A stretch of 20,353 nucleotides of DNA, from NCBI GenBank assembly GCA_025201765.1, contig MU623663.1, positions 1 through 20,353 on the forward strand. Reading direction: 5' to 3'. The notes under the pieces are model-generated. The model made no database searches. It had not been told where the DNA came from and saw only the letters and a program-made list of their open reading frames with translations. Each line of letters starts with the position of its first letter. Within the stretch, counting starts at the first letter, position 1. Of the stretch, positions 1 to 9,957 are shown piece by piece. The DNA comes from Daldinia sp. FL1419 (taxonomy: Eukaryota > Ascomycota > Sordariomycetes > Xylariales > Hypoxylaceae). The position numbers were made by a program, and so were the translations under genes.

Positions 1-113
1 TTAATAATAATTTTAATAAGATTAATTAAATAATTATTAATTTTAATTAATTAAAATAATAATAACTTTTTTAAAATTAAAATTATAAATTTAAATCTTA
101 TAATAATTACCAT
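1..113 (+). other. tRNA-like sequence with CCA end abutting LTR-like repeat A (probable primer-binding region of an element running left)
   Basis: Positions 63-112 lay out as the 3' part of a tRNA: anticodon stem 63-67, 7-nt loop 68-74 ending TTTAA, stem 75-79, 5-nt variable region 80-84, T stem 85-89, 7-nt T loop TTTAAAT at 90-96 (TTCGAAT after C-to-T and G-to-A change), T stem 97-101, acceptor strand 102-108, discriminator A and CCA at 110-112. One base later repeat A starts. The same sequence with the same spacing precedes repeat C, and the two differ by transitions. Nuclear tRNA genes do not encode CCA. On the minus strand the arrangement reads LTR end, one base, TGG, which is how an LTR-element primer-binding site looks. 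Similarity between the two copies continues to position 1, so it is longer than a normal 18-base site. The D-arm side is not convincing. Not a functional tRNA gene. Confidence 0.55.
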
Positions 114-521
114 TAAATAAAAATTCTAATAATTTTTATAAGATATACCTTATATTTTAATTAATCTATATCAAATCAAAGGTTATATAAACTAGAAAAT
201 ATAAGGTAATTATATTTTAAAGAAGATATTAAAATAATTAAGTAAAAGATTTAATAAAAATAATTACTTACCAATAATAATATATACAAAATTAAATAAA
301 TAATATATTCAATAAAAAAACAAATTTATAAATTATTATAAAATTTATAAAAAAAATATAATAATCTTTACAAACTTAATCTAATTAAATAAAAAAACAA
401 TTCTTAAAAACTTATTTATATCCATATAAGCCTATAAGAACCTAAGAAGGATAAATTCTATAAAGGCTAATAAGATCTTTATAAGATAAGACCTATTACA
501 TAATCACACTACCCCAGTTCA
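114..521 (-). repeat. LTR-like repeat unit A (408 bp, subfamily I, heavily RIP-mutated)
   Basis: Full-length copy bounded by TAAAT (mutated TGAAC) at 114 and GTTCA at 517-521, giving TG...CA type ends. It is 408 bp, the same length as units B and C, and aligns to them throughout with mostly transition differences. Its right end cuts the RNase H reading frame of copia-1: the frame reads into the repeat directly after the bases ATATAATTAATTTT (522-535). Its left end carries the tRNA-like sequence. I read it as the 5' LTR of a minus-oriented element whose body lies left of the window, inserted in copia-1. It could instead be the 3' LTR of copia-1, but a polypurine tract and the expected RNase H C-terminus are absent at the junction. 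Confidence 0.85.
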
Positions 522-1110
522 ATATAATTAATTTTAATATAATTTCTTTAAATTTCTTATTTGAATTAATAATTATATATATTTATATACTTTAATTTTA
601 TTTTAAATTTTTTGATATCTTTAATAATTAATCTAATTATCTACTTATTATTACATAATAAAAATATAGTTTAATCTTTAAATTCAATTTTAAAATCTTT
701 AATCAATTATAATATATAAAATCTTTCTTTTGCAATTTAAATTAAGGTAAATAATTTAATTTTAATAATAAAAATAATAACTATATTTTATTTATTAATT
801 TTTTAATTAATTATTTTATTAAATAATTTTATTATATATATTTATAAATCTTTTTAATTAACTATATTATTAACAAATAAAATATCATTAACAACCTCAA
901 AAACATCACTTTTATTTAATTCTAAGGCATATTTTCATATATATTAAAGATATTATATAATTTAATTAACCATTATATAATATTTTAAATTTAAATTTAA
1001 ATTAAATTAAATTAATTTTAAATAAATAAATATAATATTAGGTCAGATAATTACTGCAACATATAAGATTAAACCTATTTTTCACTAATATTGCTATATT
1101 AATTAAGGTA
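522..1110 (-). pseudogene. copia-1 RNase H domain, broken and truncated by repeat A
   Basis: RNase H degrades the RNA strand of the RNA:DNA hybrid during reverse transcription. In the same frame as the RT, KIGLILYVAVII (1034-1082) matches the family's KVGSxLYAAVxTRPDIA motif. ALELNKSDVFEVVNDILFVN (about 868-928) matches YALEL...FxxxSDASFADN with its Asp kept. A segment at about 575-655 reads CNNK, a stop, IIRL, then KLKYINIYNY, matching the family's CDNxQTIRL...TKLRHVDIHxHWLRQ. The frame then runs NYIKI and enters repeat A at 521. The usual C-terminal tail (a PADGLTKAL-type motif) is missing, so the domain is cut by the repeat. Numerous RIP-type stops. Confidence 0.9.
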
Positions 1111-1239
1111 AGGTTATTTTTATATAAGATAATAACTCTTCTTTTATTATAAATATTTTAAGGATTTTTTTAATTATTTTTATTAAATTAATAATTTTAT
1201 TAATATAAATAAATTAATTTAATTAAATTTAATATTATA

Positions 1240-1870
1240 TTTAATTTTAAATTATTTTAATTTTAAGAAATCATTACAATTTATTATTTCTAATTAATTT
1301 ATATTATTTTTTAAATTTGGATATAATTAATTTAACCTTTAATTTAACCTTTTTTTAATATATTATAATAATATTATCCATATATATAAAAAAAAAGATT
1401 CTATTCTTAATAAATATATATAATTTTTAAGATATTAAAGTAAAATTAAATTTTTTCAAAATTCGTAAAAATTCTTGTTGCTAAAGAAGAAGTAATTTTT
1501 AAAAATTATAAAATATTTTAATAATGTGAAATATTTTTTTTAATTATTAATATCTTTAGGGTATATACATAAATATATCTTTTTTAAATTTTACATTTAT
1601 AAATACATTTACTATATCATATTATATAAATTTAAAATTATATTTAATTATTATTATTATTAATACCTAAAAAAATTTTCCAATAAATATAAAGATATAG
1701 GTTTTTTTGTTACCAATTGCTTATTAATTTCTTCTTATTATTAAATATATCTTATATTATTAGAAAAAACCATACTTATTAATCTTATAAATATAAATTC
1801 ATATATATCCAAACACCTACTTATTCTTATATTAATCATCTAATTATAATATAATCTCCCAAATATATAT
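1240..1870 (-). pseudogene. copia-1 reverse transcriptase domain, broken
   Basis: This would have been the RNA-dependent DNA polymerase (RVT_2 type) copying element RNA into DNA in cytoplasmic particles. Reading minus: a segment ending YKINKYGFF (near 1765-1790), where the family has VYKYKxDKHGR; AIGNKKTY at 1697-1720, the family's QALGxxxxTYA region; YDIVNVFINVKFKKDIFMYI (about 1560-1625), matching YDxVNAFxNAxLxExVYMxxP; and the catalytic box as YMDN at 1373-1384, where YVDD is expected. The second catalytic Asp codon is AAT, a G-to-A change that would inactivate the enzyme. In-frame stops replace Gln codons, for example in the family's PQGY and RGxQQ motifs. The reading frame is continuous from about 2460 to 522 apart from such stops. 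Start and end are approximate. Confidence 0.92.
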
Positions 1871-1874
1871 ATCA

Positions 1875-2930
1875 ATATAATTTTTAAAGTAAACTCGTTC
1901 AACTTCTTAAAACATTTTACATAATAGATAATTCTAGATATTTGAATATTGTTTTGGAGGTTCTAATAAATTTCTTCTATATATTTTCTTATATTTATTA
2001 GTTTTTATTGGGAATGTTTATACAAAATTACCTAAATTTTCTTTATTATATTAAGGGAATTAACAAATAAATTTCAACATTTTTACTTTGTTAATTACAT
2101 ATCCTTTATATGTATTAATTCTATTTATTAAAAAACCAACATAAAACATTATTTTCTATAACATATAATATTTATTATTAGGAGTAATATAAAGGATTAT
2201 TAACATCTCAATATAAATAATAAGTAAAATTGTTGATAGAAAATTATTTGGAGAAAATAATAAATAAAAATGTGCCTTTATATAAGGGTAATTAGTTTTT
2301 ACAGTAGAAGTTTCTTCCTTTTTGTCCAGTAGTCTGCCCAATTCTATTGGTTTATTAATTATGCCTAATATATCCACATCCTTAATTTGTTTTAAAAAAT
2401 TTGTTTGAACATCACTATATACATTTACTCCTTTTTTAAATTAGGAATCTTGGACAGATTTTAACAGGTTATCATATTAATTTATCTTATAAATTATTAA
2501 TTCATTTTTAAATCTATCTTATAATTTTTAAAAATTACTATTAAAAATCTCATTTTCTTTAAATGTAATATTTTTTAGTTTTATTACCTTATTAATATAT
2601 AAACTTTAAATTCTATATATATTTATAAACATATAACCTATTAAAAAACCTATCTATATTTTGGGATTGAGTTTTTTTAGTTTGTTTAATTTTTTAAGTA
2701 TTGTTGTTGTTATAGCGTAAGCTTTACAACTATATATTTAAAAATAATTTTGTTAAGGTTTTTAGTTGTAAATTGTAAGACTGCTATTTGTATTAATGTA
2801 TATATGAAATTAATTATATGGTATTTATTAATTTATTTTGTATTATGGTGTTTGATTATACAAATACACTATTACTTTATAAATTTTGGACTATAAAAAA
2901 TAAAATAATTTTAAACATACCTTTATGGCT
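1875..2930 (-). pseudogene. copia-1 integrase region, broken
   Basis: Integrase would insert the cDNA into the genome. Around 2637-2687 the minus strand reads QTKKTQSQNIDRFFNR, as at the start of the copia integrase core (xxPxxNxxRPFDRI followed by a conserved Asp), but the Asp context is mutated (YVYK). The best-preserved part is 2156-2400, an open stretch containing GRLLDKKEETSTVKTNYP. Its position suits the ERxxGxxxxKARTxxxxxxLP segment near the end of the integrase core, though conservation is weak. The same frame continues through a TAG at 2153-2155 and other RIP-type stops into the linker ending LEPPKQYSN (about 1945) and then the RT. The frame jumps upstream of about 2440. The 2156-2377 open frame alone is not an independent gene. 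Confidence 0.7.
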
Positions 2931-3959
2931 TTCGCCTTATCCTTAATTACACCCCCTAAATATTCAATAATACTATTTTAAACTTATATATAAACTATTA
3001 AGGGTTTAATTTTCATATATAAACTTTTTAGGTATACGTAAATTACTAACTTTCTTTTAGTAATTTCTTAATTAAATTCTTAAATTTTTAAAATAATATT
3101 ATATTAAATTTTTAAAATATTAATAAAGTCTTTTAAAACTTCAATAATCAATACTACTATTCAATTTATAAGATAGTAATTAAATATTATCCTAATTTAC
3201 TAATCTATAATTAATAATAAATTTATAAAATTATTATTTAATTCTTTAATATTATGAAAATTAAAAACTAATTTTATTTCTAAAATTTCATTAATATATT
3301 TAGGTATTTAATTTATTTGGCATTTAACTTTAATAATAACATATATTTTACAATTAACTATTTTAATTCTTTTAATTTAAATTTTAATATTTATTTTAAC
3401 AAGGTTTTTTAATACTTATAAACTTAAATATCCTAATCTTAAATACTATCTAAATATATTTATTATTAATATTTACCTTTTCCAATTAAACTTATTATAT
3501 TATATATAAAATATTAATTTAAATATTTTAAAAAAAATATCCTCAAACATAAATTAATTAAAATAATTAATAAGTTCAACTATAATTTTACCATTTTAAA
3601 ACCTTAAATAAATATATTTTTAATGATTATCCTACCAATATCCTTATTTTTTAAAAATTTATAAAAATACGAGGTTACAAATGAAATTTAAATAATATGC
3701 TATATTTAAAAACTTAATTTTTATAATATTATTAATATATTTAATTTTAATATTAATATATTTATAATTTAATATTTAGACCTTATTATTTTTAATAATA
3801 ATATATTTTTTTAGAAAATTCTTTTTATAATTAATAAACTTTAATATTTAATTAAAAATATATATTATGGTTTTTGAATCTAATATAATTAAGTTTTTTA
3901 AAGGATAATAATTTATATTATAAATAATGCCTATAATATTTATTACAAATACTACTCCT

Positions 3960-4231
3960 AATTCTAAGATTATTATTTATTTTAATAATTAATTCTTATT
4001 TTTTTAATTAATTACATTATTTTTATTTTTTTCTTTTTTCTTAGGGTTATTAAAAGTTTTTATTTTTATTATTAATTTAGGGTTATACTTAATTTTCTTT
4101 TATATAAACATACCAAATTATATATTAACCCTAAAATATTTAGGATATTTTGATTTAATAATATAAAAATATTTTTCAATTTTATAAAAGTTTAAGTAAG
4201 CCTTATATTTGTTGCATCTATATCTATATAT
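3960..4231 (-). pseudogene. possible copia-1 gag-like open stretch, cut by repeat B
   Basis: Reading minus from the edge of repeat B, one frame stays nearly open for about 75 codons and contains YPKYFRVN, FGMF and a Lys-rich segment ending NNPKKKEKNK. Its position, basic tail and place upstream of the integrase suit a gag polyprotein (RNA-binding shell protein), but I see no intact zinc knuckle. The assignment rests on gene order. Between about 2930 and 3960 all frames are heavily interrupted and I can assign nothing. The frame stops abruptly at repeat B, so the N-terminus is either on the far side of B or lost. Confidence 0.35.
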
Positions 4232-4639
4232 TAAACAGGAACTCTAATAGCTCCTACAGGATATACCCTATACTTCAACTAACCCATATCAAGCCAAAGG
4301 CTATATAAACCAGAGGATATAAGGTAATTATATCTTAAAGAAGGTATTAAGGCAATTAAATAAGAAATCTAATAAGGGTAACTACTTATCAATAGTAGCA
4401 CATACAAGGTTAAATAAACAATATATTTAATAAAAAAGTAAATTTATAAATTATTATAAAATCTATAAAAAAAATATGATGATCTTTATGAGCTTAATCT
4501 AATCAAATAAGAAAACAACTCCTAAAAGCCTATTTATATCCATATAAACCTATAGGAACCTAAAAAAGGTAAGCTCCATAAAAGTTAATAAAATCTTTAC
4601 AAGGTAAAACCTATTATATAATTATATTATCCCAATTCA
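4232..4639 (-). repeat. LTR-like repeat unit B (408 bp, subfamily I)
   Basis: Full-length copy from TAAAC (4232, mutated TGAAC) to ATTCA (4639). It is the same length as A and C. Just inside the left end is the imperfect hairpin AGGAACTCTAATAGCTCCT (from AGGAGCT and AGCTCCT arms). Left flank ends ATATAT, as for units E and F. It lacks the tRNA-like neighbour of A and C. Right flank GAACT gives no clear target duplication with the left flank. Probably a solo LTR or a complete non-coding element inserted beside the copia-1 gag region. No open reading frame of note inside. Confidence 0.88.
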
Positions 4640-4729
4640 GAACTCCCTAAAATTAACAATGTTATTTATTAATAAGTTAATCTTAACAAAAACGAACCAA
4701 AAATATTATAAAAAAAATAATTAAATAAA

Positions 4730-5075
4730 AAAAAAAACCTTAACTCCCCAAATCTTTAATTAACCCCTATAAAATCTTCATATCCTTCCTACCTCCCCTT
4801 AAATATTTCAACTACAATCTTATATCTTATAACTTTATAATCCTCCTCTTCTAACTCCACTAATACCTCTTAATCAATATTTATCTAATTAAGTAAATTA
4901 ATTTCCAATTTAATCATCCATTTATTAGATTTTCCATTAATAATTCCCTAATACCCTTATTCATCCTGTACGAACAGCTTTAATTTATCATCTAATACAT
5001 TACCTCTTAATTCATTTCCACTTAATTCTTTAATCATATATCAATTCTAACCTAAAATCCTATTAATTAAATAAA
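4730..5075 (-). pseudogene. unrecognised degenerate ORF
   Basis: The minus strand keeps one frame for about 105 codons, broken only by TAA/TAG/TGA codons of the kind RIP makes. It contains the readable stretches KELSGNELRGNVLDDKLKLF (about 4980-5040) and VLVELEEEDYKVIRYKIVVE (about 4805-4870), then FKGR, a stop and EGYEDFIGVN. The composition is charged and soluble with no membrane segment. In this block the plus strand has kept C and lost nearly all G, meaning C-to-T change on the minus strand, so many lost residues would be Gln, Arg and Pro. I do not recognise the family. It lies just upstream (in minus orientation) of repeat B and copia-1 gag, so it could be the N-terminal part of the same element or another buried element. 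Confidence 0.3.
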
Positions 5076-5099
5076 ATCTGTATTAATTATACTATAATT

Positions 5100-7205
5100 A
5101 TCAATCTTTAAACATATTAATATATCTAATTATATTATAAATTAAAATTAAATTGCTAATATTTAGGGATCATTTCCTAATTTTTATAGAATTCCATTTA
5201 TTATTCTTATCTACCATAACTTATCATTTATTTCATATAATTTATAAAATTTTCTTTATATTAATTAATTAATACTTAATTATATATATACATATATTTA
5301 AAAATTCTTTTAAAATCTTAATATCTTTCCAATTTAATACCTTCTATAATAATATAATAATTTCGATTAAAAATATTAATCACCTATTATAAATGATTTT
5401 ATAAATATTAAATCTTAAAGGCTTTATTAAAATCCAATTAACCCATATTATAACATTCAAAAATTAGGTCCAACTTTTTCTTTTCTTATTAATTAATTTT
5501 ATTAATTTATATTTAATTAATTTATAATTAACCTTAATTTAACTTTAAATTTATAGAAAATAAGCTAATTTAATTTCTTAATATATATTAAATTTCTAAT
5601 AAATTTTTATAATTTTACTTTTAAATTCTGAATTTCCATCTACTTTAATTATAAAAGATTAATTATATTAAAAGATTATTTTTTCTTTTATAAATTTAAT
5701 AATACTTTTAAAATTAATTAAATAAAATAATAAAATTTCTAAATAATTAAATAATTATTTTTAAATTTTAATAATTATTTTATAATTAAAATTATTTAAT
5801 ATATATTAAACATTTAAAATTTAATAAATTAAGATTTTTATAAAGGTTAAATAACTTATAAGATCTATTAATCTTTTCCTATTTACTTACTAACATTCCT
5901 TATATACCTTAATCACCTTTTTAACATACTTATAAAAATCTTTTTAATAATATAAAACTAAAATTCATTAATATATTAAATTTTTTTTCTTTATAACCAT
6001 ATTTTATATAGAACTTTCTTATAATTCTTCATTTTATTAATTTATAATTAATAATATAATAATTAAAATATTTTTTATTTATTTTTTTTTATAAGATCTT
6101 ATTAAATATAATATATTTTAATATTTTAACTTTAAATTTCAAATAATTTTTATATTTTTTAAAAATATTATTAATTAAAAATTTTAAAAATATTTTAAGT
6201 GTTAATAAATATTATATTATCTTTTATAACTCTGGATTTTATTAATTAAATAATTGTAGAATAATTGGTTATATTTTATTTTAATTTTTGGGGTTTAATA
6301 TTATTAATATAAGGTATATTAATATTATATTGAGTTAAAAATTAATAAATTTATTTAAATTGCTTTTTTATTTTTTATTATTCTAATTAAATGAATTATT
6401 TAGTTTTTAAAATAAAATATCTATAATAATATTATTTTTTCCTGTAATATATTTTATTTTAAAATTAAATATCTTAATATATATAATTTATTTTATTAAT
6501 GTTATATTAAGTAGATTTGTAAAATTATTATTAAATTGGGTAATTAAGATTTTAGTATTAATTTTTAAAAGGAATTGGATTTTGTAAATGTAATTTCATA
6601 ATTATTTGAATGATTTTATAATTATTAAATATTTTTATTTTGTGGTATTATATTGTAATTTAAATCCTTTTTAAATTCTTAATTTATATTTATAGGGTTT
6701 AAAAATAGATTAATTATTTAATTAATCAATTATTATATCCTATCCCTGCCCTAAAACATCAATTTTAAAAATTATTTATTATTTTAATTTATAATCCATT
6801 ATAATAAAATATAATAATATAGTAAGAATATCTTTTAACTTAATTATTATTTGATTTTATACCTCATTTTATATGAAAGGTTCATTCTTATATAATAACT
6901 TCATTAATAATAAAGTCTCTATAATGTAATTCTTAATCTATATATAAAAATATATTATAAGATTTAAGAACAATTGGATTTTATTAATATTATTATATTT
7001 TTCTTATTTAAAGATTTTTAAAATCTTAACTTTTCTAAATAATTAATTATTTAATCTATAAATATAATTAATAATTTTAATATTTATTTTATAAAATTCT
7101 AATTTCTTAATATTTATAATAATTTTAACTAATTTAAAATTCAATAAAATATTAATAATATTTTTAATATATTTTAATACAAATTGCCTAATTCTAAAAT
7201 AAACT
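5100..7205. other. AT-rich decayed sequence, no gene seen
   Basis: About 2.1 kb of extremely AT-rich, stop-filled sequence in all frames. Between about 6200 and 6700 the plus strand keeps G but has lost C, opposite to 4640-5090, so RIP polarity switches inside this stretch. No domain, RNA gene or clear repeat boundary could be supported. Most likely the body of one or more retroelements mutated beyond recognition by eye. Confidence 0.6.
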
Positions 7206-7211
7206 TTTTAA

Positions 7212-7406
7212 TCATTATATCTAATAATTGGTCCTTTAATTCCAACATTATTAAAAAAAAGTTTGTATATATGTAATATTAGGTTATACAAGATACAATT
7301 CATAACCCTAAGAAAATACATTATTGAATTCATCACTCCTTGGGATATTATTATTATTTGTAAGGATCCTAAAAATATGGAAAAGGTGATTATATCTTTA
7401 TTATAA
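7212..7406 (+). pseudogene. unrecognised open stretch (64 codons without a stop)
   Basis: Plus frame open from the codon after the TAA at 7209 to the TAA at 7404-7406, with no ATG at a sensible place, so it is a fragment. It is better preserved than its surroundings (the segment 7261-7395 has retained many C and G). Readable parts include KYIIEFITPWDIIIICKDPK near 7310-7370. It lies about 1.7 kb upstream of the LINE-like RT remnant on the same strand, so it could belong to that element's 5' ORF. I have no motif that proves this and do not recognise the protein. Confidence 0.3.
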
Positions 7407-8870
7407 ATTAATAAATTTAATTAATTATACTTTAAAAATAAATTAATATAAAAAAATATAATATATATAATAAATTTTTTAATAAAAGAATTACAATCTT
7501 TAAATAAAAAAATATTTTTAATTATAATAATATTTAATTTAATCATTAAATTAATTAATTATAAACCACCATTTTTCTTTTTTATTATAAATTAAGGATT
7601 ATAATATAAATTATAATTTTCTTTAAGAATCTTATATTTAATTTAATTCTTAAAAATTTCAATAATTTAATCTTTTAATAAAATAAATATAAAGATACCT
7701 TTTAATTACCATATTTTATATAAAATAATTTTAATAATATAATTGGGTACTATCTTTAACCTTATTTTTCCAAATTTATTAAAATTCCAAATTAATGTTA
7801 TTTTTTAATAAAATAATATTTTAATAAATATTTCTTTTTTTTAATTAATAAATTCTATATTTTTTAATTTATTTTTTAGGTTTTTAAAATGTTCAAAGAT
7901 TAATTATATTTTTTTTGGTTATTTGATAAATTATTAAATAATATTCTTATATAATCCATTTAATTGTGAAGGATTAGGTCCTTTAATATTTTTAAAAGCT
8001 TCTTTTAATATATTTTTCTTTTAATTAAGTAATTTTGGGGATATTAAATTATTTAGTGATATATTATTTATTAATTGAACTTTTTTGGTTTTTAATTTAT
8101 ATATAATATTGATTTTAATTATATTCTTTTTAGGTAAGTATGGGGTATTAAAATATATTTTTTGATTTTTTAATATATATTATTTATAATTTTATTTATT
8201 ATATTAATAAATTAATTATTTGTAAAATTTGTAATAATTTTTTTGCCTTTTTTAAATTTAATAGGTTTTTGATTAAGTTCTTTTTTATTAAATTTATTAT
8301 TGTTGTTAATTAGATTTATATTATTAATAACATTTAATTTCTTATTAATAATATATTTTTAATAATTTTATTTTTAATTTAATTAAATTTTTAATAAATT
8401 AATAATAGAATTTTGATGATTATATTTTTAAAAACTATAATTCTGATATATGTATTACTTTTCATAATTAATTTAAATTAAAAAACTATAAAAAAATTTA
8501 TTTTAAAAATTAGTTTATTAATATAATATTTATTCTTAATAATGTAGATTAATATTTTTAAATTATGATTGTTTAGTTAGATTGGTTTGTAAATTATTTT
8601 TAAGGTTGGGATGATTATCTTATTTCTAAAAGGTATTAGGGTTATATTTGATTTCTTAATTGTAAGATTATATTGTTATATATATAATTAGGTAATAATT
8701 AATAATTTAATATTTGTATTAATTAAAATAAAAATTAAATTCTTATTTTTTTGAGGTCTAATTTTAATTATTAGGTAAAATTATCTTTTAATATATAGTG
8801 TAGGATTATCTATAATTATTTGTATTATAGTTAATTTAAATTAATTAGGTAATATCTAACTTAATATAAT
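7407..8870. other. AT-rich decayed sequence, no gene seen
   Basis: All frames carry dense stops. From about 7860 the plus strand keeps G and has lost C. It may be the body of the LINE-like element whose RT remnant follows at 9090-9358, judged only from position and polarity. No RNA gene, promoter or defined repeat seen. Confidence 0.5.
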
Positions 8871-8875
8871 GTTAT

Positions 8876-8957
8876 TTATGTTGGTAGAGGTTGTTTCCAG
8901 GGGTGGTTTGGTTTAAGGCAGTGAAGTTTATTGAGTTTGTTTGGGGGTTAGTTTGAT
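8876..8957. other. G-retaining island, nearly devoid of C
   Basis: About 80 bases with a run of GG and TTTG words (for example CCAGGGGTGGTTTGGTTTAA within it) and almost no C outside one CC pair and one GGCAG. It is flanked by ordinary AT-rich sequence. The pattern fits an originally GC-rich segment in which essentially all plus-strand C became T while G was left alone. No coding assignment can be made. Confidence 0.5.
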
Positions 8958-9089
8958 ATATTTATTTAATACATTTTTATAAATATTCTTAATTAGTTTT
9001 TACTTAAGTAAATCTTTAAATCCAAATATATATTTAATTATTTTATATTAGATTATATTAAATTTTTTTATTATAATTAATATTAATCT

Positions 9090-9358
9090 TTTAAATTTAA
9101 AATTTAATAATAAAAGATATGAAAAAATTAATAACTAATATTATTAATTTAATTTTTAATTTATTAACAATTTTATTATTTTCTATTAATAGTAAATCTG
9201 TATATTCAATTTTAATAATTTTGTTATTAAAGTCTTTCTATTATTTTATAATATTAATAATTATTGTTAATAAATTAGTCTTATTATTTCTGAATATAAG
9301 TAAAGCTTTTCTAATAAAAATTAAACTATTCTTATTAATCTTTAACTCCTACCTATAA
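9090..9358 (+). pseudogene. remnant of a non-LTR (LINE-type) reverse transcriptase
   Basis: Plus-strand frame open from 9119 and readable a little upstream. MKKLITNIIN (9119-9148) matches the LExLITNRI block that follows the RPISLL motif of LINE RTs. SKSVYSIL falls where GRSTxDAL is expected. NKLVLLFLNISKAF (about 9280-9315) matches xVVSLLFLDISKAFD, the first catalytic block. Its first Asp codon is AAT (Asn), a G-to-A change. Downstream fingers and the YADD-type box were not found, so only one fragment of the palm is visible. The first ATG here is internal to the family domain, so this is not a start. Length (79 codons) is far below the several hundred residues of a whole RT domain. Confidence 0.55.
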
Positions 9359-9835
9359 TTATAAATAAATTTATTTTAATCAGATATTCTTAACTTTCTT
9401 CCAAATATAATATTATTTATTAAAATACTTTTTTTAAATGGAAAAATATTTTTAATATTTTTAAATACTTTTTTTAAATAATTATTTTTAATTATAATAT
9501 CTTTAAAATAATAAAGGATTTTTTTAAAGATTTCTTAATTATTAAGATTTTTATTATAAATGTAATGATAGAAATTTTGACCAATAAGGATACCTTTTAT
9601 TTTAATATTTATAATAATAATATAAAGGATTTTTATAATTAATGATTTATTTAATTATTTATTCTACCTTTTAATAATGTATAAATAATTATTCCTATTA
9701 TAATATATAAAACTATCTTTTTTTATACATTTAAATATAAGGTAGAATTTATTATTATATAATAATAAATTATTACTTTTTAATTTATAAAAATAACAAA
9801 TATTATATAAATAATTATTATAACCTAAATTATCT
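9359..9835. other. AT-rich decayed sequence after the LINE-like remnant
   Basis: All frames interrupted. A GACCAATAAGGATACC segment near 9578-9593 could descend from the PQGSPLSP motif that follows in LINE RTs, but frame and indels make that unprovable by eye. Nothing else supported. Confidence 0.4.
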
Positions 9836-9957
9836 AATTAAATAGGCCTAAATGTATTAAACTTATAGTTGTAAAGATTGGGTGCCCTAATCTATATAAT
9901 GTTAATATTTGCATTAAAGGTATATATATTACTATAAAATCCCTAATTATAACCCTA
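9836..9957 (-). pseudogene. unrecognised minus-strand open stretch
   Basis: About 40 stop-free minus-strand codons containing LYRLGHPIFTTISLIHLG. The RLGHP...TT words recall the pre-integrase domain of copia elements (LWHRRLGHPS), but no Cys pair follows and the neighbouring sequence gives no support. Less mutated than its surroundings. Treated as an unassigned fragment. Confidence 0.2.

Larger units (their letters stand above)
522..4231 (-). mobile_element. RIP-destroyed Ty1/copia retrotransposon 1 (copia-1)
   Basis: Minus-strand relic of a copia-type pol, with domains in copia order (integrase before RT). From high to low coordinates: a possible gag-like open stretch (about 3960-4230), a decayed stretch, a pre-integrase/integrase segment (about 2200-2930), an integrase-RT linker, RT (about 1240-1870) and RNase H (522-1110). 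Frame jumps occur upstream of about 2400. Stops are mostly TAA and TAG where the family has Gln or Trp, as expected from RIP. The element is bracketed by repeats A and B. However, the base sequences inside the two repeats do not look like one element's primer site and polypurine tract, so A and B are probably later insertions rather than its own LTRs. No autonomous function is possible. Confidence 0.88.

Noticed and set aside
2156..2377. 73-codon minus-strand frame as an independent small protein
   Set aside because: The same frame continues on both sides through RIP-type stops into integrase and RT sequence, so it is an internal piece of copia-1 pol. Its apparent start is a GTG codon inside the domain.
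114..4639. Repeats A and B as the two LTRs of copia-1
   Set aside because: Both are 408 bp and bracket the element, which is tempting. But no polypurine tract or RNase H tail precedes A, no TGG primer site follows B, the outer flanks (ACCAT and GAACT) are not a duplication, and A carries the tRNA-like sequence on its outer side.
9580..9610. LINE RT PQGSPLSP motif
   Set aside because: A similar base string is present, but it needs an indel and several changes that are not transitions, so it is not good evidence.
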